Shown here one piece after another: positions 23,641 to 35,114 of a stretch of 64,000 nt of DNA. Positions within the stretch are counted from its first letter, which is position 1, and each line of letters opens with the position of its first letter. The notes below the pieces were generated by a model. The model was not told where the DNA came from. It was given only the letters and a program-made list of their open reading frames with translations, and did no database searches. The stretch covers positions 14,868,296 to 14,932,295 of the forward strand of contig JARWIR010000024.1 in the NCBI GenBank assembly GCA_029959085.1, read 5' to 3'. Source of the DNA: Nemophila menziesii (taxonomy: Eukaryota > Streptophyta > Magnoliopsida > Boraginales > Hydrophyllaceae). The translations under genes were made by a program, and so were the position numbers.

Positions 23641-23903
23641 AGTAGAATAAGTAATATTACAATACTCAGTATACTCATAGATGGATTTCACAATATTACT
23701 TATATCTTTATTCAAAATAGGAGCTCAGAGGTTTAGTGATATTGAAACAGTCATTTTCCATACATATACTTTTCTCAAAGGATAGTCTTTAGCTGATACA
23801 CAAGTCTTGAATACTTCCACTATTAGGAAAAAGTTGTAAATTACTATTTTTAAAACAATAGAAATGAAAATTTGAAAATAATATATTTTGATTAAAATAA
23901 AAC
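23641..23903 (-). other. Possible left part of the Copia C LTR
   Basis: This AT-rich piece lies between LINE C and the target duplication of Copia A. Removing Copia A would join it to 29845, which begins an LTR-like region of Copia C, so it may be the rest of that LTR. There is no independent proof; I see no coding sequence in it. Confidence 0.35.
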
Positions 23904-24583
23904 TGTTAACTGAATGAGATTTTACCCGAGTGATAACCATGTTTACGATAACAATGGATGATTCAACTTAAAAAAATGATTCGAATATTGATACGTTTAT
24001 TCTATTTGTAAAGATTAACGTAATATATTCATTTAGGTAAAATCATTTGAAATTGAATGAGAAACTTGGGCCTCCAGGCTGGTGGGTTTTTGGGCCGAAG
24101 TTTCATACCATCTGAACCAGCCTAGGCTTTGGTCTTCTTTAGTAAACGTTGTGTCTTTTAATATAACGTATGTTCAAATGAAACATCACAACTTTTTTCC
24201 AAATCCACCTTTTCATTTTCTATAAATAGTTGGTCAACTCAACCATCTTATTCATTCATTTTTCAAAGCATTAAAATTATAAGAGAGAGATAGAAAGAAG
24301 CAACATTATTAAGTTCGTTGAAATTCTTAAGAATTCGTGTCAGTTTATTTTGAATAGTTTTGCCGTTGTATCCTGGAGGTTGAAGCCAACAAACGCAAGA
24401 CACCGGTACGTGGCCTAAATACCTTAAAGAAAACAAACGTAAGACACTGGTGTGTGGCCTAAATACCTTAAAGACATTGGATCTGATCCAAGTTTCGACA
24501 AGTAAAGTTATTTATTTACTTTTATTTTATTTCTGCATTGGTTTTTATATTGTTTTACTGGTTTATACAAATAAAATACAACA
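23904..24583 (+). repeat. Copia A 5' LTR
   Basis: A 680-bp LTR starting TGTTAACTGAATGAG and ending ACAACA. A TATA-like CTATAAATAG lies at about 24220. It contains a tandem 46-bp duplication (AACGCAAGACACCGG ... / AACGTAAGACACTGG ..., about 24392-24475) that is single in the 3' LTR. It lacks the block of roughly 80-90 bp with the TAA microsatellite found in the 3' LTR. Confidence 0.88.
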
Positions 24584-25159
24584 ATTTAAGGTATTTATGA
24601 TTAACGTGTATAATCTAGAAAACGTTTGCTTTTTATGTTATATAAACTTTACTTTTACGAAATTTCTAGGTAAGTGTATACTGAACAGGAATATTACAGT
24701 CTATTTCTTTTCTCTTATTCTGATTTCTAGACTTGTGTATACATACTAGAAAATTACTCGCTTACTAACGTCATATTTCTGCCTCATACCGGACATGGAG
24801 AAAAATACTGAATAAAGTGATAACATTAAATTTTATGTTGTAATAGTAGTGTATTTTTTTAACAACTAATATTAATTTTGCTAATATCTTCATACTTGTC
24901 GAACCTTGTGGTTTGAAAAAATTTCGCTTAAAGAATTCTTAATTGATTGAGATTCTCTTTTACGTGAATTGATTATCTCTTTAATTTCTTCGATCCTCTA
25001 CAACAAGAATATACAAACTTGGGGGACTAACAAGAATATAAAAACTTGGGAAATTAAAATTAATTCAATCATTTTTTCATACAAAAAAATTAATGTTTTG
25101 TGTTGTCTCTTAGTGAGAAATGTTGAATAATTCATTTGTTTGAATTATTTGTAATATTG

Positions 25160-25802
25160 TGTAATCCTTGGTGATTGAAATGATGTCTACCTAGATAAAC
25201 AATATGTCCAAAAATGATGGAATCGGTAACAACATACCATCCGCAATTTTACTTATGAAAAATGAATATGTGGGACATGATCCCGACTCCTTTAGACCCA
25301 TTGAGGAGACTAAGAGGTTAAATGGAAAAGACTATATGTGTAAAGAAATAGATGGCCGAAATCAAAGAGAAAATGGTAAAGGCAATTCCATGAAAGTAAA
25401 TCAAGGCCAAGCAACCATGAATAAGATCAAATAAGATTGATTTTACTACAGAAGTTTCTGAAGTAAATTTGGTTGGCAATACCAAACATTGGTAGGTGGA
25501 TATTGGGGCCACCTGACATGTATATTCAAGACATACAAAAAGTTGCAACTACTGAAGAGACTTTATATGTGGGAAATTTCTCTCAATCAAAATTAGTTGA
25601 ATCTGGAATCACTATTCTAATAATGAATTCTGGAAAAAAGTTGAGTCTCAATAACGTTTTCCATGTGCCTGACATTAGAAGGAATCTAGTTTCAGGTTCG
25701 TTATTGAGTAAGAATGGCTTCAAACTAGTATTTGAGTTTGATAAGTTTATTCTCACTAAAGGGGGGATATTGTGGGCAAATGGTACTTATGTGATGGTTT
25801 AG
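25160..25802 (+). pseudogene. Copia A gag-protease remnant
   Basis: The N-terminus (GIGNNIPSAI, about 25220) matches GTGNNIPSAI of Copia B gag. The frame then jumps from RLNGKDYMC to NGKGNSMKVNQGQATMNK, so most of the capsid and the CCHC knuckle have been lost by an internal deletion. The protease region (about 25480-25800) reads HWWVDIGAT with Ile for Thr in the DTGAT motif. It is followed by LSLNNVFHVPDIRRNLVSGS and [19 protein letters not shown], nearly the same as in Copia B. Stops and frameshifts flank each piece. Confidence 0.8.
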
Positions 25803-27100
25803 AAAGATGAATGTAATGACCGTAGTACCTACCAAAAATGTAACCGAGAAAGTAAGATATCCTCGACTCACTTAATTTATGGCACGATAGATTAGGACAT
25901 GTTATTTTCGGTTCATTAAAAAAAGTTAGTAAACGTCGGGTTATTACCTAATGTGAATTTCAATTCTCAAAAGGAATGTGAAGTATGCATTGAGTCAAAA
26001 TTAACAAAAACCTCATTTAAATCTATAAAAAGGACTTTGGTACCTTTAGAGTTAATTCACAGTGACATATGTGACTTTAAATTTTTGCAAACTAGAAGTG
26101 GTAAAAAGTATTTCATAACTTTCATTGACGTTTGCACAAGGTATTGTCAAATATACTTGCTTCGAAGTAAAGATGGGGCCATAGAAGCATTTATGTAATA
26201 CAAAACTGAAGTTGAGAATCAACTAAACAGAAAGATTAAGAATCTTAGAACAGATAGGGGAGGAGAATATGTGTCTCCTTTTGAGGAGTTTCGCGCTAAA
26301 CGTGAAATCATCCATCAAACCACGACCCCCTACTCACCTCAACAAAACGGGATTGTTGAATGCAAGAACCACCCGTTGAAGGAAATGATGAATGTCTTGT
26401 TGTTTAACTCAGGGTTACCATAAAACTTGTGGGGAGAGGCTTTGCTTTTCGCAAATCACATCCTGAACAAGGTACCACACAAGAAGGTAGATAAAACTCC
26501 TTACGATTTATGGAAAGGAAAACCACCTTCCTTCAAATACTTAAAAGTGTGGGGATGCTTGGCAAAGGTGGCAATCCCTACTCCTAAAATGGTCAAAATA
26601 GGACCAAAGACCATCGATTGCGTCTTTATTGGATATGCTCACAACAGTGCTGCATATAGAATCCTGGCACACAAATCTTGTCATGTTGATATTCACGTCA
26701 AAACGGTGATTGAATCAAGATATGCACATTTCTTTGAATCAACCTTTCCGTACAATACCACACCAGAATATGGTTCCTTGAAAAGAACACATGATGCAAT
26801 TCAAGAAGAGAAAGATTAAGAATCATTGCCAACTGAAAAGCAAGATCAAGAATCATTGACTAATGAAGGAGAAGCAAGAAGAAGTAAGCGGATGAGAACC
26901 TCTACGTATTTTGGTCCTAACTTTCTTTCTTACATGCTAGACAACGAACCGCGAACATTCAAGGAGGCTATGTCAAACCCTGACGCCCCATACTGGAAAG
27001 AAGCGGTAAACAGCGAGATAGATTCCATTATGCAAAACCATACATGGGAACTAATGGATCTCCCTCCTGGGAATAAACCACTTGGATGCTAATGGATATT
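25803..27100 (+). pseudogene. Copia A integrase remnant
   Basis: Integrase inserts element cDNA into the genome. The zinc-finger lead-in is damaged (LWHDRLGHVIF near 25880, then CEVCIESKLTKTSFKS). The catalytic core shows [28 protein letters not shown] and SPQQNGIVECKNHPLKE. In the last, Cys replaces Arg after the catalytic Glu. The C-terminal part (26427-26819) reads WGEALLFANHILNKVPHKK and [13 protein letters not shown]. Stops occur at about 26197 and 26422, and just before 27092. Confidence 0.85.
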
Positions 27101-28470
27101 TAAGAATAAACTAATTAAAGACCGATGGGTCTATTGAAAAATACAAGGCTCTCCTTGTTGTAAAAGGCTATAGTATAAAAGAAGGACTGGACTGTTTTGA
27201 TACTTATTCTCCAGTCACGAGAATATCATCAATTCGAATGTTAATCACTATAGCTTCAATATACAAGCTCTAAATACATCAAATGGATGTAAAAACAACC
27301 TTCCTAAATGGAGAACTAAATGATAGTATGTATATATGGAACAACATGAGTGTTACGTAGTTCCAGGTAAGGAGAAGCAAGTATGTAAGCTTGTTAAATA
27401 TTTGTATGGTTTAAAACAGGCACTGAAGCAATGGCATGACAAATTTGATAGATTCATGATCTCGAATGATTTCAAGATCAATGAATGTGACAAATGCGTT
27501 TATGTAAAACAAAATGAGATATGATATGTCATTGTCTGTTTATATGTGGATGATATGTTAATCATTGGAAGTAAAAATGATGTGATTACATTCACCAAAA
27601 GGATGTTTTCAAGTAAGTTAGACATGAAAAATCTAGGCCTCGTGGGTGTTATATTGGGTATCAAGATTCTCCGAACATCTGAAGGTATTATACTATCTCA
27701 GTCACACTATATTGAGAAAGTATTAAACAAATTCAGTAATGGCGACACAAATCGCCAAGAAACCTGTTGATGTAAACTTACATCTTGCTAAGAACACTAG
27801 TGATATGATCACCCAGTTGGAGTACTCTCGGATTATTGGGAGTCTCATGTACTTAACGAACTGCACTAGGCCAGATATAACACATGTTGTAAGCAAGCTA
27901 TGTAGGTTTACACATAATCCGGGGAGGAACCACTGGATTGCTATTGTAAGAGTTCTAAGGTATCTTAGATACACTATGAACGAAGGGTTTTTGTACATAG
28001 GATATCCAGTTGTACTAGAAGGATACAATGATGCAAACTGGATATCAGACTCCACCAACTCAAAATCCATAAGTGGACTTGTCTACATATTAGAAGAGCA
28101 GCTGTGTATTGGAAATACACTAAGCAAACGTGCATAGCCAGATCCACTGTGGAATCTGAGTTTATAGCTTTAGACAAAGATGCTGAAGAAGCCGAGTGGC
28201 TTGGGAATTTCCTAGAGGATATTCCTAATTGGCCAAAGCCTGTGTCAGTTATCAGCATGCATTGGGATAGTCAAAGTGCCATTGGTAGGGCACCAAACGA
28301 AATGTATAACGGTAAGTCTAGACACATACGTCGATTCACAATACCATTTGACAACTGCTCTCAAGTGGAGTTATCACAATTGATTATGTTCGATCAAAGG
28401 ATAATATAGCGCATCCACTGACCAAAGGTCTACAAAGAGAGCAAGTGTGAGTGTTGTCAAGGGGAATGGG
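27101..28470 (+). pseudogene. Copia A reverse transcriptase and RNase H remnant
   Basis: RT is split over several frames. QMDVKTTFLNGELNDSM is recognisable near 27285, LVKYLYGLKQALKQWHDKFD near 27390, and the catalytic [11 protein letters not shown] near 27545. RNase H follows at 27739-28450 with [67 protein letters not shown] and SRHIRR. The catalytic acids are visible, but a frameshift near 28090 and several stops inactivate it. Confidence 0.85.
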
Positions 28471-29099
28471 TCTTAAGCCTATGAAAGCTGAGTTGCCATG
28501 ATGGGAACCCTACCTAGCAGAGTGGAGATCCCACATTCTAGGTTCAAGGGGAAAACTGAATCATGAAACTGCAATTTGGTGCGACGCACTGTGGGTAGAC
28601 CTCCCCAAACCATTCTTTATACAAAATTTAAACAGTGCTACATGTAAAAGTGAAGGATAAGTTAAACTTTTAATGGTTCTTGTATCTTCTAAAACATAAG
28701 ATAGAGTAATGCAGAATACTCTCGACAAGAGATCATCTATATAATAACATGGGTAGGGCCTCCCTATGAGAATTTTTAAAGGCGAAATTCTCCGACGGTT
28801 ATTCATGACCAGGAGTTGTCGAGGTCGTAAATGGACACAACCGTGAGAACCAAATAATGTTTGGAAGTATAATATGTAAGTTCTATTGTCTTGGTTTACA
28901 CAAAAGCTGAATAGTTCAAGACACCATGTTCACTAGTTAGCAAGTAAATCCAATAGCTCTTACTAGAGAAGGTTCAAGCCAAACACTACCTTTCTCGATG
29001 TAGTATTCTTCCACGCTTCTCTCCCGCTCTCTCTCGTGTTTAGAATTCTATTGCATAATTTTTTTAAGGTGGTTAGTCAATTTCCATTCATGTGGGGAT
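28471..29099 (+). other. Copia A 3' untranslated region and polypurine tract
   Basis: Non-coding sequence between the RNase H end and the 3' LTR, comparable in position and in phrases (TTCCATTCATGTGGGG at the end) to 39086-39682 of Copia B. The purine run TGTGGGGAT (29091-29099) directly precedes the LTR and would prime plus-strand synthesis. Confidence 0.7.
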
Positions 29100-29839
29100 T
29101 GCTGGTCAAATGAGATTTTACCCAAGTGATGACCATGTTTATGATGACATTGGGTGACTCAGTTTAAAGAAATGATTCGAATATTGATACATTTATTCTA
29201 TTTGTAAAGATTAACGTAATATATTCATCTGGTTAATATCATTTGAAATTGAATGAGAAATTGAGTCGTATAATTTGAAGAAATTAAACGAGAGAAAACA
29301 ATAATTATAATAATAATAATAATAATAATAATAATGGACTGCTAGGCTAGGGGTTCAAACCTGGGCCTCCAGGATGGTGAGCTTTTGGGAAGAGTTTCAT
29401 ACCATCTGGATCAGCCTATGCTTTGGTCTTCTTTAGTAAACGTTGTGTCTTTTAATATAACATATCTTCAAATGAAACATCACAACTCTTTTCCAAATCC
29501 ACATTTTTATCTTCTATAAATAGTTGGCCAACTCAACCATTTTATTCATTCATTTCTCAAAGCATTAAAATTATAAGAGAGAGATATAAAGAAGCAGCAT
29601 TATTAAGTTAGTTGAAATTCTTAAGAATTCGTGTGTCAGTTTATTTTGAATAGTTTTGTCGTTGTATCCTGGAGGTTGAAGACAACAAACGTAAGACATC
29701 GGTATGTGGCCTAAATAACTTAAAGACATCGGATCCAATCCGAGCCTCGATAAGTAAAGTTATTTATTTATTTACTTTTATTTAATTTCTGCATTAGTTT
29801 TTATATTATTTGACTGGTTTATACAAATAAAACATAACA
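29100..29839 (+). repeat. Copia A 3' LTR
   Basis: A 740-bp LTR starting TGCTGGTCAAATGAG and ending CATAACA. It contains a (TAA)n microsatellite at about 29307-29334 and an extra block absent from the 5' LTR. It is followed by the target duplication AAAAC. Confidence 0.88.
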
Positions 29840-29844
29840 AAAAC

Positions 29845-30635
29845 TACCTATTACAGTAAAGGAAATACGAATTGAAACTTACACGGAATCAAACAATAAA
29901 CAATTACACTAATATATTAGCGTTAAAAAGATATTCCGACGTGCCGATTATCTCTAACAGAGAGTGTTTCTACTATATAGAATAATTTTGAGAGAGAAGT
30001 AGAAAGTAATTATTTAGTTCTTTTTTTATTCAGGTTTTTAGCTAAGGCAAGAAGGGAAGGACCTGTATGTATAGGGGAGGAGAGACTCTATCAGAATCGT
30101 TAAAATAAATGCTATTGAATGACTTCATTATAGTTGACGTTTTGAATGTTAAATCCGTTACATTTGTTACATCTTTTCAAATTCCATCAATGAACCTGGA
30201 CACTTTGTTGAATTCCGATTCATTCTCGTATTGACCAAGTCATGTAACAGCTGATCTTTGAATGGGAAATATTTTGGTTTTAATGTGTCTTCAATTGGTG
30301 GACGTTTTGTCCTCTGGTTGAAAGGTTTTGAATTGCCACTGACTACTAGATTTTACTTTTTGACTCGCCTACGAGCCCATGCCCACGTCGTTGCAGGGCC
30401 GGTCTGGGCGGGTGGTGGTGGTAGTGGTGCGTGATGTGGGGTTTTTCCTTTTCCTTTTTGGCTTTCATAGCCTTTAGTTCTTCTAGAAGGAATAGATGGG
30501 TAAGATATTATATTCTAATATTTTTCTACCTCATTTCCTATGTAAGACTTTTTATTTAATAAAATGTCTTTTCCACTTCTCCAAAATAGCATGAACGAAT
30601 TTAATTAATACTCAGTATAAATATAAATCCCAACA
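29845..30635 (-). repeat. Copia C 3' LTR (older element)
   Basis: In minus orientation it begins TGTTGGGATTT at 30635, directly after a purine-rich CTAGTGGTGGAT tract. This is the same arrangement as the TGTTAG start and GGGGGAT tract of Copia B. The interior is LTR-like and non-coding (ACTTACACGGAATC near 29875 recalls ACTTACAGACAGAATG in the Copia B LTR). Its left end is interrupted by Copia A at 29844, with a possible continuation at 23641-23903. The call is partly inferred. Confidence 0.55.
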
Positions 30636-31260
30636 ATCCACCACTAGGTTCTTTTGGAGAGGAGGTGAACAACTTTTCATAGTTACCAGCATTTGGGTGA
30701 ATTGTACTTAAGTGGTAGTATCCTTTCTATTTGAATTGACACGTAATGAAGTGAGGCAACCATCAAATTCTGTTTAAGTGAACTTACTCTTGAACTTGAC
30801 CGTTTTCAATCGCGACCCTCACAAGACATCTTTTACACTGCTGAAAGTTATAGTTCCCTTGAACTCACACTTTAGTTTGTTCATCAAGTCCTCTTCTAAG
30901 GACCACCCCTTGATGGTTATGAACTTTGTGGACTTATTCATATGACATTGTTAAGGACATCTCCTTAACATTCTATCATCAATGTTGAGTCTCAATTTTG
31001 ACCGTGAATTCATCAAGTCCTTCTTTAAAGGACCACCACAATGGCTATGAATATATTACGATTTAAACACTCATCCTTGTGTTCTTTCGAGAATGGTATG
31101 CCTAATAAGTGAATTCATCAAGTACTTCTCAATAGAAACAATACAAGTGGCTATGAATTCATTAATACGGTTTATACATTCGTGCTATATCACATGAAGA
31201 TTGAGTCTATAGTCTTAGGTCCAACCGTGACCGTTTTTTTTTCTCGGGTAATCTTTGCTA
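30636..31260 (-). other. Copia C polypurine tract and 3' untranslated region with repeats
   Basis: The sequence downstream of the lost pol contains three imperfect copies of a motif. It reads TTCATCAAGTCC ... GGTTATGAA (about 30879), ATTCATCAAGTCC ... GGCTATGAA (about 31011) and ATTCATCAAGTAC ... GGCTATGAA (about 31112). Spacings are about 132 and 101 bp. No coding sequence was recognised. Confidence 0.55.
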
Positions 31261-31264
31261 GACA

Positions 31265-31690
31265 CCCTCACATTTAGGTTGGTGGGCCTAAACTATTATC
31301 ATAGCCTTTATTTATGTCATTTTGTAGGGGTGTGTAAGGAACTAAGTTCGTGAATAATTCCATTAATATCACAAAGCTATTTTAAGGAATTCAGAACAAT
31401 ATTTGCGCCCTAAGTATTTTGATTTAGCAAACTAGTTGGTTTTCAACCTTGGAATTATATTTTATAAATACATGTTCCATTCCATCTTTAGTTTTTAGGT
31501 GATATACACCCATAAACCTAGAATAGTCACCTATGAAGGTTATATAGTATAAGTTTTCTCCTCTTCTTGCAGAATTTATTAAAAAAAGTTAAATCTGACT
31601 GCACTAACATTTCTCGTGGTTACAGATTAAAATGTCGTTTTTCCCCGCGAGTTTGGACTCTCCACATAACAGATATTTCATAAAGTCATT
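31265..31690 (-). pseudogene. Copia C integrase remnant
   Basis: Minus-strand frames give LYYITFIGDYSRFMGVYHLK, KTKDGMEHVFIKYNSKVENQ, EINGIIHE-like INGIIHELSSLHTP and finally GCLAKI, all landmarks of the copia integrase core and C-terminus. The stretch between the core and the KVWGCLAK region is largely deleted, and nearly every line of translation has stops. It shows that a third copia element, older than A and B, stood here in minus orientation. Confidence 0.7.
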
Positions 31691-31719
31691 GACCTTATTA
31701 GTCCAAGGAATTTTAGCCT

Positions 31720-32200
31720 TTGAATTAAATTATAAAAAATGCTAGTATTTGAAAAAATGTCCCTAACATTTTCGAAAAAGTTGTTTTTGGACCAAAAATG
31801 ATTAAGTAAGCGTTTGTGTGATGACTCGGCCTAAAAACCTTACAATTTATAAACTTGTAAGTGTTTTTAAAAGTACAAAGCAACACATAATTGCAAAAAA
31901 AATCCTATTATATTTGAAAATGATAAATTAAATTTTGAAAAATGTTAAACTTTGCCAAAATTGTACCTATAAATTTTAAAAAAGTTGTTTTTAGCTTAAA
32001 AATTGCTACGTAAGCGTTTGTGTACTTGTGTGATGACTAGGTTAAAAAACCTTACAATTATTAAAGTGTAAGTGTTTTTAAAGTACAAAGTAACACATAA
32101 TTGCGGAAAAGTCCCTATTATATTCGAAAATGATGAATTAAATTATAAAAAATGTTAAACTTTTCAAAAATTGTCCCTATAATTATAGTAAAAGTTGTTT
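31720..32200. repeat. Tandem repeat, about 205-210 bp unit, 2.3 copies
   Basis: The phrase AAGTTGTTTTT recurs at 31778, 31982 and 32192. Shared blocks include AAGCGTTTGTGT, CCTTACAATT, AACACATAATTGC and ATTAAATT-TAAAAAATG. Two full units (about 31778-31981 and 31982-32191) and a partial one to the left are present. The units are AT-rich and non-coding. Confidence 0.8.
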
Positions 32201-32324
32201 TACTCTCTGTTACTCTTATGAAACCGGGAACCGTGAAGGTATGTAGAGATTTTCAGATGAAGTATTTTTTTATATTTATTTATAGGTACTTAATGAATGG
32301 TTAAAGAAGAGTCTTGGCTACTAG

Positions 32325-33901
32325 TGGTCCTTTGTGTGTTCTAGAAAAATGTAAATAAGGATAAGAGAACCACAACCGAAAGTGTACGGTTGTCCCAAGT
32401 AATATAAGTGATAAAACAGATTCGTTCTCAGGGACGGAATGGCTGACTCTAATGCTTATCAGATAGTAGTTAATTGCACGTGAAAGCAAGTAAATGATTT
32501 TTAGAATTGTTTGTTTGGTTTTCTATAGCTAAGACAATAAATTAAAATACTAAATTAATGCAAATAATTGACTAGACGCAAGAAAATAAAGTGTTTACGC
32601 AAGATGGGAAAGGCAGTACTTGAGAGACGCAAGGATTTCTCCTAATTATTATTCATTTCATGTATTGTTTAAGGGACAAATTGGTAAACTTGTATTGGTC
32701 GGGATTCGGAATTCTCCTTACCCCCGTCAGGGTGGACTAAGGAGCTACTATCAAGTGCTACAAACCCCGTCAGGGTGATTATAGTCCACTCTCAAGTGAT
32801 TAATTCTAATTTACCCAATAGGCCATAGGATTAATTAAGCTCGTCAGAGACAAATAATTTATATCCTACATTCGTTAATTAGTTCTGTACCCAGACCCCC
32901 CGTCCAGGTGATCCAATCGCCACTAATTGGAATAGCCTAGATACTAAGTCCTAATATTGAGTCGCGAATTCAATAAAAGTAAATAAAAGCAAATTAAAGA
33001 AAAATACAATTTACCCAATTTGATTTCAATTATTAAAATCCCATATCCAAACACATGAAATAAAATCAAATTGGAATTAACCCATTATGCGTTCTCAAGC
33101 ACTTAATGAAATTAGTTCATGCTAATGCGAAAAACTAAATTAAAAGAAATAAAAGTACTCATATTGTTTTACAGAAAGAAACAAAAGAGAAACCTAATTT
33201 CGGAATTAGATTGGCTGCGATTTGGAGATATAGACAGTCTCCAGCTCTGTAGCTTTCTCCGCTTCCTTGCCTTGACTTCTCTCTCTGATGCTCTGTCTTG
33301 TAAAAAGTGAATTGTGTGAAAAATATAAGTCAAAAGCCTTATTTATACTCTCAAAATCGGACTTGGACCTTAGGTTAATGTTTAAATGAAATAATAAAGG
33401 CCCAAGTCCATTATCTTAGCCCAAAATCCCGTAACTGCTGCACCACCTCCACTAAAACAGCTCTAGCTGGTTCGTTTCAACTCGGATTGACCTCATTCCA
33501 GTTGCTAAAGTTCCGTAACTCAATGGGTCACAATTTCTCGTCAAAGGTCAGCGGCTAAATCTACGCTTAAGTGGCTCGAAATCAGCAATATTTATCAGTT
33601 TTCCAGATTTGCAGCTTTAAAATATCATTTCTTTCGGGATTTGTCTTCATGCTTTGACTCCATATCACGATCTTTGACTTTATTCTCGGATTCCTCTCCT
33701 AGCTAGTATTCAAAACCTACAAACTTTTCACTAAAATACACCATATGACGCGCAAAAATTTAATAAAATAAAAATACTAGAAATTAAAGAGGAAAATCGG
33801 ATTATTGCATATTTAGTCCAAAAGTCTATCAAAATGGTCGAATAAACACCAAAAATGATGTCTCCCAATGGCATAAAATTAGAACATTTAGGGAGACATC
33901 A
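32325..33901 (-). repeat. LTR (solo or partial) of gypsy subfamily 2
   Basis: The right edge is clear: in minus orientation it starts TGATGTCTCCC and holds a perfect 11-bp inverted repeat (33891-33901 / 33856-33866, loop 24 nt). The interior matches the solo LTR at 61366-63133 in many phrases (GTGYACGGTTGTCC, GTTCTCAGGGACGG, CCCGTCAGGGTG). The left end is uncertain. TGGTCC at 32325 fits the expected terminal TG, but no 5-bp duplication matching GTTAC after 33901 was found, so this end may be truncated. No internal region adjoins it. Confidence 0.65.
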
Positions 33902-35114
33902 GTTACGTGAGAAATCTCAACAACAAGATCGTTACCTAAATATGTTGATCGAATTCTTTTGTCTAGTGATATTCAAAGAAAAAAAGATGGTCTTGATGCG
34001 TATGTTTTTACATTTTTTCTTGTACATTTTTTGTTTTTATATATGTTTAATATAGAATGATATTTGTATTGTATTACAGAATGTCTGTTCACCTCGAAAA
34101 CCAATGGAGGTTTCTTCTGTTGAGTATAGAGGTCATAAGGGTGATATAGGAGTAGATTGATATAGAAATTGAACAGCAACAGCTTGTCTGGTGTGATACC
34201 TCTATCTTTAGCCCAACTATCTCAACTTGCTTGGTTGTGAGTATAATTATTGTATTGTCCTTTTCAATTTTACGTAAGTTTTCAAACTTAAAATTTGTGA
34301 TAAACTAAGGGGATTAATGATTTATATTAATTAAATTTTAATCTTGACAAATGGTAGAAGTTGTCCGCGTCCCGTTCTACCGTTGAAATGTAATAATGTA
34401 ATTACTTTAAGTAATTTATTTTGGTATTTTATTTTAAATGTAATAATTGTAATTTATTCATCAGGTAATAATTATTTAATTTATGTAATTTTTAAATATA
34501 ACAATTTGGTTTTCAAGTATCTTGAGATGCTAGTTAAAATCAAACAGTCACAATAATACAAAAACCAATCAACAAAAACTAGCTCTTAACGGTCTCTTAA
34601 CGGTCTTTTATCGATCGTTTAACGATCTCCTAACAGTTTTCCAAAAACCTATAAGAACCTTTAAATAAAAACCGATAAGAACCTTTAGCATAAGCATTAA
34701 GGATCCAGAACCGATTCGAGACTTAAGTCATCAGTCTCTGTTAACGGCCTAGTTTTCCTTAACAACACTATTTACACCGATCCGGTAAGGGAGGGATCAC
34801 TAGCTCGAACTGGACCGTTAGTCTATTGAACCGTTAAATTCCGGTCCGAACCGAACCGGTCGACCGATTGCCATGCCGAAATGCAAGTAAGTAAGGTCGC
34901 AAGATTCATGAAGACCAAAAACATGCCTTTTTTTTCTCTCCAGATTTCCTTCCTCTCTTTTGAGAAAACTTACACCATTGTTATCATTTTAAAGCTAGCA
35001 AAATCCTTCTCTTTCTTTGCTTATCTCTCCTTTCAAAAGTTTTAACTCCTTTTCTTAACAAAGTTCTCGGTAGCATCTTCATCCTTTCTTCTTCTGCATC
35101 GATGTAGTTTTTCT
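33902..35114. other. No gene seen; ACCGGT-like repeats at 34590-34870
   Basis: AT-rich, non-coding. Between about 34590 and 34870 short phrases such as TTAACGGTC, ACCGATAAGAACC and GAACCGAACCGG are repeated, in the style of non-autonomous hAT interiors. I could not pair terminal inverted repeats or an 8-bp duplication. Confidence 0.45.

Larger units (their letters stand above)
23904..29839 (+). mobile_element. Copia A, complete but degraded Ty1/copia element, TSD AAAAC
   Basis: Both LTRs are present (23904-24583 and 29100-29839), with AAAAC at 23899-23903 and 29840-29844. The polypurine tract TGTGGGGAT abuts the 3' LTR. Internal order is gag, protease, integrase, RT, RNase H, all in plus orientation with many stops. 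Most of gag is deleted. The LTRs differ by an indel of roughly 80-90 bp, a short duplication and many substitutions, so the insertion is older than Copia B. A primer-binding site is not recognisable. Confidence 0.9.

Noticed and set aside
24584..24610. tRNA-Met primer-binding site of Copia A (AAGGTATTTATG)
   Set aside because: Too few matches to the usual TGGTATCAGAGC; Copia B also lacks a recognisable site, so nothing was called.
29352..29361. GGTTCAAACC, a pol III B-box-like sequence suggesting a SINE or tRNA
   Set aside because: It lies inside the Copia A 3' LTR, has no A box at the right distance, no tRNA fold and no poly(A) tail.
34590..34870. Possible hAT element with ACCGGT-type repeats
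   Set aside because: No matching terminal inverted repeats or 8-bp duplication could be paired.
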